A stretch of 64,000 nt of DNA from Plasmodiophora brassicae (lineage: Eukaryota; Endomyxa; Phytomyxea; Plasmodiophorida; Plasmodiophoridae), in assembly GCA_039704465.1 (NCBI GenBank), contig JASFAU010000002.1:620001-684000 (forward strand), written 5' to 3'. The translations under genes were made by a program, and so were the position numbers. This document shows, in pieces, positions 56,118 through 64,000 of the stretch; the stretch's first letter is position 1; each line of letters starts with the position of its first letter. The notes beneath the pieces are model-generated. The model worked only from the letters and a program-made list of their open reading frames with translations, was not told the origin of the DNA and searched no databases.

Positions 56118-57066
56118 TTATGCCATCACAATGTAGATGGCAACAGCAAACAGGATGCAAAGGGTAATGATTGTCCACATGCTGGTTTCCCCATTGGCTG
56201 CCGCCTTCTGGACGGCGTCCATGCCTTGTTTCGTATCGTTTCGGACCGCTGAAATGTAACTGTCAATGTCATCTGCGAGGGTGCGTTCATCGTTTAGCAC
56301 GCTGAGCACTGGACGTGAAACGAAACGTTACTCAATAGCTGGCCTTGCTGAGCCGTCATTTCTGCGAAGTCCTGGAAAACATCTTGGACGATCGACACCT
56401 TCTGGTTGATCGATTTGATCGCGTTCTTCCGCTCCTGGTCAAGCTCCGCATCGAGTTGTGCCCCTTCTTCAAGAAGCACGAGTTCGTCTTCACCCGTTGC
56501 TTGGTCGCTTGCAAGCAGGCCCTGGTTTTCGCCATCGGCCTCGTCGCTGCCATGAACAAGATCAACCGACACCCGTCCGTATGGAGTATATAGTTTTACC
56601 GGTCAGCAACTGGGACATTGTGCTCCCTGGACTTTGCTTCGCGGCTGATCTGGTCGAACTCTTTTCTCAGCTGAGATAAGTCCCGTAATAGACGCTGCTG
56701 CCGACGTCGACGAACACTCTTCCATCACATATCAATCGGTGCCAATGGCGCCGCCCGACAAGCGTACATACTTCAGTTTTAGAATTCGCCGTGCCGACGA
56801 GTTTCCCCAGCGCCGTGGTCTTCTCCTCAACAGACCGTGCTATGCTCTGGATCTCTTCGCAAGCATCGCGTCTACAGCGACATTAATTCGCGATGAAGCG
56901 TCCGCACAGCATCCGACTGCCTGTACATTGAACGACGAAGAACCATGTTGTCAGTTGAGACGCGTGAGGCTAGTTTCGAGAACGCCGACACGTTCGCACG
57001 GATCTGGTGCAAGTCTTGCTGCACGTGTTGTGCAGATCGTTCAAACTCCTCCTCGGTAATCGGCAT
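56118..57066 (-). CDS. Qa-SNARE, syntaxin-like
   Basis: Vesicle-fusion t-SNARE. Exons 57066-56927, 56871-56772, 56718-56600, 56546-56332 and 56272-56118; introns 52-59 nt; 242 residues. N-terminal helices (TEEEFERSAQHVQQDLHQIR, RRRQQRLLRDLSQLRKEFDQ) resemble the Habc bundle of endosomal syntaxins (Stx7/12 type). The SNARE motif is ERKNAIKSINQKVSIVQDVF, then QDFAEMTAQQGQLLNDIDSY with the zero-layer Gln, across a splice. The C-terminal anchor is MWTIITLCILFAVAIYIVMA. Every exon join keeps the heptad register. Compartment is inferred from similarity only. Confidence 0.9.
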
Positions 57067-57406
57067 GGCCACAACGACGAATCCGGCTCCTGAAGGAGCA
57101 ACGTCGGTTGTTGGCGTTGAAGCCGTTCGACGGCACAGCGCAAGCTTCTGCACACTGTGACGGGGCGACTCCCGCATGTGAAATGCTCTCCAGATGACAC
57201 AGGCTTGCATGCTGTTGTCAGCGGTAGGTTTGCACATTTCTACCGATGTTTGTGGAGCTTGTATGGCGGCCAATCCGGAGTACCGCCAACCACTCCATAC
57301 TCTAGTGGAACCACCCTAGCCACGTAACGGCTACGTGACTTGGCCTTCACTATACTCCGTTGCGATGCACAAACCCGTCTACAAAGGTGATTGCCAGTTG
57401 CTATCG

Positions 57407-58951
57407 TTACAATTTAGAATGGGTCCATCCGACAAAAGCGCCAAGTGCGACGACAATGATCACTGGGATGTGAAGGCTGTCAACGCTGACGAAAGCGATT
57501 GCACTCAGAGCCACAAAGAACGGATATCCGCCAAGTGCGGTCGCCGTCGATGTGCCTGCGACGATGATCGCTTTCTGCCACAGAATGTACACGGCGCCGA
57601 ACACCATGCCGACCGCGACCGCGTTGAATCCCTGGTCATCGTTCAGTTGAACTCCAAACAGCGGTAATACACGTGCTTACCTTGAATACAGTCTGGACCT
57701 GCGGCAGACGTCTAGTATTCTGCCACATAGAGAGCACCCCAGCCTTGATCATGAGACCAGGAAGGAATATCCCACACCAGGCAACCATCGATCCGACAAC
57801 CATGTTGGATTGTCTGGCGGCCAGTGTACCACAGTATGCAGCAAAGTTAAAGTTAGGACCTACAACGGTTTTAGTACGCCCATCACAAACGGCACCGGAT
57901 AAGACAACGAACCTGGCATGGAGTTGATGATCGCCAGTCCGAATAGGAACTCGGCATCCGACATCCAACCTCGCACGACGACGGATTGATACAGCATTGG
58001 AATGACAACAGGGCCGCCACCGAAGACAATACAGCCGACAGTGTAGAACGTGGCGCCGATTTGTACGAGCAACGGCACTTGAGCCGTCTGTAGCGGAATA
58101 GTGATGGCTAAGAGCACAACAGCCAGCGCTGTGAGCATTGCGCCAGTTCGAGCCGAATAGGTCGTCAGAAGGACGGCCTCGGTTACTTTCGAGTCGTGAG
58201 CCGCCACCTCAGCGGCACCACTACCGGCCCAGTCCTTGCGCTTCTTTGCTGCGAACGTGACAGCACCGCCAGCAGCCATCATAGTTGGAATCAGCCAGGG
58301 AACCGACGTGAAATTAATGAGGAATGATGCAGAAAGGACAGCCAGACACGTCTCGACACGGTCGGTTAGGATTTTAGATCCTAGGCGGTACGCCGCCAAA
58401 GCGACTAAAGCGACCGCAACAGCACCCAAACCGTTCTCGATACTGACCGCACCATCTGGCATGCCATTTGCACCGAGATGATCGATCGCGAAAGCAATAC
58501 CAGCCATGGCGATAGCCCCTGGGACGCTTCGACCATCATTTTAGCGGCCAGGGCAATACCGAATTCGAACAAGTTACTGTTTACCTCCATATCAGGAAGC
58601 ATAGGATACCAGCAAGAGGGCCACCTTTGAGCAGGGCGATCGAGAACGCGATCTGAGTACTAGCCGGCCCGGGCAGTGCATTGGAAATGGCCAGGATTTC
58701 AGTGAATACCGATTCGGAGAACCATCTATGCCTGACCACAAACAAGTCGAGCATAATGGCGATGTGTGCCTACAGGTCTACCTGTTCAAATACACCTAGA
58801 ATCGAGTACACCACATCCGAACGAATACCTGAGGTCCCCCGAACGTTATGAAGGGAAGCGGTAGATACAGCTTGATAATATCAAGCAGGGACACCGTGCT
58901 CCGATCACCACTGGATAAGGCGACATAGTCAACGCGGTCTTGCGCTCGCAT
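57407..58951 (-). CDS. CHR-family (chromate transporter-like) membrane protein
   Basis: Two-domain CHR transporter. Exons 58951-58829, 58769-58585, 58526-57913, 57859-57681 and 57631-57407; introns 59, 58, 53 and 49 nt; 441 residues. Domain 1: FITFGGPQAHIAIMLDLFVV, WFSESVFTEILAISNALPGP, then STQIAFSIALLKGGPLAGIL. Domain 2: CIVFGGGPVVIPMLYQSVVV, GWMSDAEFLFGLAIINSMPG, then PNFNFAAYCGT and GFNAVAVGM. The FGG and NALPGP signatures occur in both halves, as in long ChrA proteins. The bacterial family exports chromate or related anions; the substrate here is unknown. Intron positions show it is a settled nuclear gene even if originally acquired. Confidence 0.9.
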
Positions 58952-59638
58952 GCCAACTGGCCGCGCACACGGTTGCGAGAAGCGCCAGGTGATGTGCTGG
59001 TGTCACCGAGATCGACTCTCTACTGGCCGGCCTGTCGCAGGCTCTGGTTCCGCGCGGAGCCTCGACGCTGCCCCAGGAATAACTGGTGCAGTAGGGGATC
59101 GACCCCAAGCAGAAACGTGCCTGCAAAGGCACCGACATGCCCGGTGTCAAGTGCCAGCTCATTTGTTGACCTCGTCGTCATGCGAATCATGTGGCCCTAC
59201 CGTCGACACGGTCTACAGGTAGAAACCCGCCCAGTGGGCGGATGGCTGGACCACTGGGGACTTAACGAAAGTGGAACGTCGTAAAGGCGAAACCTGCAAC
59301 GGCTGAACTGCATCGTCAGTGGCCAGCAGCCCCAATGAGAACTTTACGAAACCTTGTTAAAACCCAACCGAGCCGTCCAATGGGCGCGGTTGTTCACGCC
59401 GTTTGCCGCAAGCCCGCGACTCCCCCGCCTCTTGACCCTTCGGTAGTGCCGTGCGGATGATGAGGGCGCCGCATGGCGACTGGCGCAGCATCCAGATTTG
59501 GATCCCCCGACCGGGGCTGCCGTGACCTCACGAACTGGTGGGTGGGGCTGGACACTCCGCGTTTGTGCTTGCTGCGTCTGGTCTGGACGCGTGGTACAAC
59601 CCGGGGAGTCGTGGAGAGCTCTGGCCGGTCCTGCTGCA
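58952..59638. promoter_or_regulatory. Divergent intergenic region, no gene seen
   Basis: About 690 bp between the CHR start (minus) and the secreted coiled-coil gene (plus), among the longer gene-free gaps. Open frames on both strands are short, Arg/Pro-rich and without a splice partner. Promoters of both genes are expected. Confidence 0.45.
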
Positions 59639-61046
59639 ATGCAGATGCCCCCGATCATGTCGATGATCTTTGCCGCTTTCCTAATCGTCTATGTCCGCGC
59701 AGGTATCGACGACCCTGTCGACGAGGACGACGTCGTGGACCCGCATGTTCCCCTCACCGCGCACTCTGTGGAAGCCTACGACCAACTTCGCAAACAACTA
59801 TGGACACCTGATTTTGACAAGCGATTGCATTCACTTGCTGTGCTCTTCGATCTAAAGAGGATGTCACAGGAAGAACAGAATTGGCATGATTTCTGGAGCT
59901 TATTCCGATCGACGCCTCGGGTTTGACGGTGATTGCTTGCTATTGTAGAAAGTTTGATTGGCGAGTCCAGGTCGACGAAATGGAGAAACTCTTCCTCGCT
60001 GTTCGAAACGATCCGTATTTGTCGCAATTCTTGGTGATCAACGCCATGCTTGCAACTGTGTGATGCGGTGCTGACAATGAATAGAACGAGGGCCGCGCTG
60101 CCTACTTGCAAGAGCAGCAGGACCGAATGGCAATGGAGGAAGTAAGTGCCGAATCCAAGGCACGGTAACGACAGGTTTTCACCCGTTGCAGGAACTGGCA
60201 TCAAAGACCAAACTGATTAGAGACCAAACGGTAGCAGCTGTGGTTCCAGTTGCAAACGAGTTACTGACGTCCTCTTCAGACGCTTATTAAAACAACGTCT
60301 GAAAGCATGGCGTCTCTCGTGTGGAAACTCGCTCTCGCTGAACAGGAGGCGAGTGAAGTCAAGACGCTGAAGGACGATATTAACCGCATCACTGCGTCCC
60401 ATGACGAACGTTCGAAGGAGATTGCACAGCTTCATGCGGCCCAAGCACTTGACGCTATGCGCGCGCAGAACTTGGTATGTACTGACATTAGCGTCCGGTC
60501 GAAATGTTAACACGAAGACAGAGTGCAACGATTGACGAACTGTCGAACAAGCTCCATACTGCTACCCTAGAGTCGCAGAACCTGGCAGGGCGCTCACCTG
60601 GCACCAGTCTTATCGTTGCAACTGACTACAGCGTCGCTTCAGCGGTCGCAGCTCAAGGCCGAGGCCAATATGAATGAAGAGCTTCTCAAGACAAATGACG
60701 ACCTCAAGGCTAAACTGGAACAGTCTAATGCCGAAATCCAGGTATTACGACAAACGTCGCGTTGCCACACATAGCGCGTCTAACTGTCTGTCCACAGAAA
60801 CTGCAAGGGTTGTCAATGGCGCCATTTCGCCCGCAGGAACCATATCGTCATGGGCCACCACCGGTGCCATGTTCTGTGCATAACTCGGGTTGCGCGTCCA
60901 TCTCACATCGCTCTGTTCACCAGGTTGAGCCCACCAAGGAGGCGGAAGAATTATCGCTCGGTGGTAATGTCCCGTTAGCCTCTTCAGCTTCTCTGTCGTC
61001 GCACCCATCGTCTGGGATCGCATTGGAAGAGTACAACGGCCAGTAG
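59639..61046 (+). CDS. Secreted or membrane-linked coiled-coil protein, unknown
   Basis: Signal peptide MQMPPIMSMIFAAFLIVYVR followed by an acidic segment and a long coiled coil. Exons I can place: 59639-59920, 59971-60033, 60085-60141, 60192-60230, 60280-60474, 60522 to about 60590, about 60648-60741 and 60798-61046; introns 47-56 nt where clear. Coiled-coil stretches: EEELASKTKLIRDQTTLIKT, ALAEQEASEVKTLKDDINRI, LKAEANMNEELLKTNDDLKA. The last exon is Pro/Ser-rich. The junction near 60590-60648 is unresolved (no good GT donor in the right phase). About 400 residues in total. Function unknown. Confidence 0.65.
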
Positions 61047-61438
61047 CGATCTTACTCCGGAACTTGATTGCTAGGTCGTCAAGTGAATCCGAGACCAAAG
61101 TGACGTCGCCGAAATCCAGCCGATGGTCCGGCGTGGTTACCCGTTTGCTTACGAAGACCAAGTCCTCGTCCAGTCTGTCGAGAAAGTGATATTCGCCGGC
61201 ACGTTATGGCCACTCTCCTCGCATTACACGCCAGCACAGGCTCCGTTGTCAACATCAGCTCCTGGTAACTTCGTAGCCCGCGTGCTATGTATGTATGTAC
61301 TGTAGGTAGGACAGCGACCAAAATAGGCAGTCATCGTCATTCCCGAAATAGAATCTGGGTCGTCCTGGGCGCCGCCGCCGTCGCGTCAACACTAGGCGTC
61401 GTTGTAGCATCGAATAGCACCTAGTATACATCAAATTC
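61047..61438. other. Intergenic gap, no gene seen
   Basis: About 390 bp between two plus-strand genes. Weak open frames exist on both strands without recognisable domains. It should hold the upstream gene's 3' UTR and the MFS promoter. Confidence 0.4.
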
Positions 61439-63068
61439 ATGACGACCGCATCGAACGTCATCCCACACGATGATGATAACCTGCATGCGCGGTAGGTTGA
61501 CCTGTCGCCCCTCTGCTCCTGCTTCGTTGTGCTCACATTTTATTCAAGGCAGCGCTCTGAGACGACGCTGTCGTCCGTCTGCACGTACGCCACGTTCACT
61601 GGATACGTGTCTATCCTCGTTGTCGCGAACATCGACGCCGGTGGAGTGCCGGCCTCATTAGAAGGCATAAAGCGCTCTGTACGTAGTTTGGCTGGATTTC
61701 CTATCGGTATGATGATCTCTGACACGTTGTAGGTTGACCTGTCGTACATGGAGGAAGGCTTGCTCGGTGCCGTTGTATATATTGGCGTTGCCGGTTCGTC
61801 GATCGTCGCCGGTCCAGTATTTCATTTCCTCAACGTCAAATGGACCCTTGTGTTGATGACGATCGTCAATGGCGCCGCGTCAACCTTGTTCGCCTTGGGC
61901 AAATCCACAATCGTCCTTCTGATGTCGAGAGCTGTCGTTGGCATCACGCAAGCATTCCCGATCATCTACGCTCCGGTATTCGTGGACACGTTTGCTCCAA
62001 AGGCGCGAGCAACGCTCTGGATGTCCATGGTTCTGCTGGCGTCGCCTGTTGGCATTATGTTGGGATACGCTGCTGGCGTATTCGCTACAAGTCTTGAACG
62101 GTCCTCACCACTAGACTGTGTCCTGGACCCCTGGAGAGTGCCCTTGCTCCTGCAAGGTATTGTCCTGCTGGTTTTCGGCGCATTCGGGCTTCTGGTTCCT
62201 GAGAGGCATCTGGTTGCCGGTCGAACCATGTCGCCCGGGCCACTCATGGTGCCGTCGTCAGCGAACGCGTTCCGCTCACTCGTATCGAACGGTGTCTTCG
62301 TGTGGACGACTGTCAATCTGTCTATCCTGTATTTCGTGGTCACCGGTATCCAGTTCTGGATTACCGTGTACCTCACTGAAGTCGTCCATGCGGACCCTGT
62401 ACAAACCGGCCTCGCCTTCGTTGCGATCAGTGCAACTGGACCGACGGGTGGCGTCGTCTTCGGCGGTTGGATGACCGACCTGATGGGTAATGGCTCCCAC
62501 TGCGTTCCTGATAGCGTCGGGTCTAATTGTTGTCGAACTGTTGACAGGCGGATACAGTGGACCCCGTCAGACGCTGACGTCACTGAAAGTCAGCGCCGTC
62601 CTGAGCGTCCTGGCGATCGCTGCCTGTATCGGGGTCATGTTCGCCAACTCGCTTACGGTCGTCATGGTTCTCGTCTTCATCCTTCTATTTGCTGGAGGTA
62701 AGTCGCTGCGGTGCCGCCGTCTGTCTACCGTCGTCACCCATATCCATTCAGGCGCGACGGTACCGTCCTGTACCGGCATCCTTGTCAGCTCTGTGCCTCC
62801 ATCGCTGCGTTCGTACGCGTCCTCTATCAGTCAGTTGTCGTTCAACATCTTTGGATACGCCCTGTCCCCGCTGCTGTCCGGTTTCGTGATGCAGATCACG
62901 AAGCAACGGTCCTCGGGCTTCTACTCCGTTCTCCTGTGGAGCCTTTTATCCATTCCCGCCACAGCTTTCGGCCTTCGGGCCGCATCGCGACGGTTGCCCC
63001 AGTGCCCATCGTCCAAGTCTAGTAACCCATCCACCGATCAAGACAAGTGTGGCGAAACGTCAATATAA
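61439..63068 (+). CDS. Major facilitator superfamily transporter
   Basis: Twelve-TM transporter. Exons 61439-61491, 61549-61678, 61733-62486, 62548-62697 and 62752-63068; introns 57, 54, 61 and 54 nt; 467 residues. TM1 YATFTGYVSILVVANIDAGG, then a segment across the splice (VDLSYMEEGLLGAVVYIG), MSRAVVGITQAFPIIYAPVF in TM4, TLWMSMVLLASPVGIMLGYA in TM5, and in the second half VFGGWMTDLMGGYSGPRQT formed by a splice. The IDAGxVPA start and GITQA/PVFVD patterns resemble spinster-like lipid transporters, but a sugar or other substrate is equally possible. The stop lies 7 bp from the MLH3 stop on the other strand. Confidence 0.88.
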
Positions 63069-63075
63069 GGTCCAT

Positions 63076-64000
63076 TCAACAATTGGTCGTCTGTCGGCGA
63101 AACCGGGCCAGATTTGGTCGGGGAGGCAAAGGTCTGCGACCCGCTCGGGTGATGGCCAGTGGGACGACGGACGGACGCCCATGGGCACACTGGAACGGGA
63201 ACTTGCACGTGGCCAGTCGACCGACAAGGGCCCCGCATTGCTCGACGCTAAGGACATCGCCGAACATTATGGCCGACCGGCACGCTTTCGACGCTAGGAC
63301 CGACTTCAGCCGAGGTGGCACCGTCCCTGACGAATGTAGGGAGCGAACATAACCGAGAAGATCCTCGCTGGTCAAGCGCTCCCCGAAAATCACTGGTACT
63401 CGTCGCAATGCGAACCTGCCCTGCAGGCCGACGACCTGAAATCCCCACTCCTCGATCCTGTCTTTGACTTGCTCGAGCAGGTCGAGGTCGCCGGACGACC
63501 AGGCCAGGGTTACGGCCGGACTGACCGTCATCGTCGTCAGTATGGCTTTCTGCCTACGTGCCTCCATCTCGTGTTCAAGTTGTTCCAGCCGGACGCCTGT
63601 AGGAGCAGTAGGAGCAGGGGATCAGCTAAGCACACACGTTCTCCATTGGTCCAAGGCTTACGTTCATCGGCGGCATGCTGGTCGATGACAATAACAGCAT
63701 TGCCGTCGACGACCGCAACGATGAACTTGCTGTCCACCTGACGTAGGACACGCGCGTTCACCAACATGGACCGGTCCAGTGCGACCGGCGTCGTGTTTGG
63801 CGGCGACGATGCCGACCCCCGACAGCAGAACCGCTTCGATCCCGACACCTGAACGCCACGCCACAGGCGCACCACTGATCCACCATCGGGCCGTTGCGTC
63901 CGTTTCGCTGCGATGGCGCTGCTCACAGGCGTAGGCGGACGCTGGCGACCCGTCGACCGGAACATGGATTCCAGGGCGTGGACGACTGCTGGTGCACGAA
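63076..64000 (-). CDS. MLH3: MutL homologue MLH3 (C-terminal part; 5' end outside window)
   Basis: MutL endonuclease subunit for mismatch repair and meiotic crossovers. Exons visible: 64000-63662 (open to the edge) and 63596-63076 (65-nt intron). The endonuclease motif DQHA-x2-E-x4-E is made by the splice: DQHAADERVRLEQL. Downstream are ACRSAIMFGDVLS and PFQCAHGRPSVVPLA, the further metal-site motifs of MLH3/PMS proteins. CAHGRPS rather than CPHGRP and the short tail favour MLH3 over PMS1/PMS2. The N-terminal ATPase domain is not in the window. Confidence 0.88.

Noticed and set aside
60745..61161. 138-codon minus-strand frame
   Set aside because: Overlaps the last coding exon of the secreted coiled-coil gene and has no recognisable domain.

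Overview
This window is nuclear DNA of a small, gene-dense eukaryote. I place about 38 protein genes and four tRNA genes in 64 kb, roughly one gene per 1.7 kb. Most genes are split by very short introns (about 38-73 nt in my models). Intergenic gaps are often under 300 bp, and some neighbouring genes end a few bases apart or overlap. The gene content is that of a flagellated, probably zoosporic protist: SF-assemblin, CFAP91/MAATS1 and dynein roadblock (flagella), a DOCK RhoGEF, a RhoGAP and a 7TM-RGS protein (signalling), a DYW-type PPR protein (plant-like organelle RNA editing), and small secreted Cys-rich proteins. A plasmodiophorid-like rhizarian is my best guess. It is an inference from gene content and compactness, not from a marker gene, and other protist lineages are possible. 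Layout: 1-7.2 kb holds a J-domain protein (cut by the left edge), dynein roadblock, a PQ-loop transporter, a large unknown membrane protein and a berberine-bridge-like oxidase. 7.3-12.2 kb is REV3, the catalytic subunit of DNA polymerase zeta, with ten introns. 12.3-13.8 kb is a tRNA-Val cluster: one AAC gene, then three CAC genes on 261-bp direct repeats. 14.3-24.2 kb holds small membrane and surface proteins, LSM2, a MidA/NDUFAF7-like methyltransferase, an NXT1/p15-like export factor, a WD40 protein, a 7TM-RGS protein, a RhoGAP and a RING-H2 ligase. 24.3-30.3 kb holds importin alpha, a 669-bp transposon remnant with long inverted repeats, a small conserved membrane protein, a SAP-like unknown and an L/K/T-type cyclin. 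30.5-45.8 kb, all on the minus strand, holds a DOCK GEF, a TLC-like membrane protein, a DYW PPR protein, two secreted proteins, CFAP91 and SF-assemblin. 45.9-64 kb holds MSH2, LYRM7/MZM1, an ankyrin protein with a duplicated 3' end, CTU2, a PA-like/multi-TM receptor with an apparent frameshift, GTP cyclohydrolase I, a Qa-SNARE, a CHR-type transporter, a secreted coiled-coil protein, an MFS transporter and MLH3 (cut by the right edge). Functional themes: genome maintenance (REV3, MSH2, MLH3), Rho/G-protein signalling (DOCK, RhoGAP, 7TM-RGS), nuclear transport (importin alpha, NXT1), mitochondrial biogenesis (LYRM7, MidA-like, DYW PPR) and motility (CFAP91, SFA, roadblock). All exon boundaries come from reading splice sites by eye with frame and family continuity. 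They are models, not transcript-supported annotations. I saw no CRISPR array, prophage, rRNA gene or viral gene.
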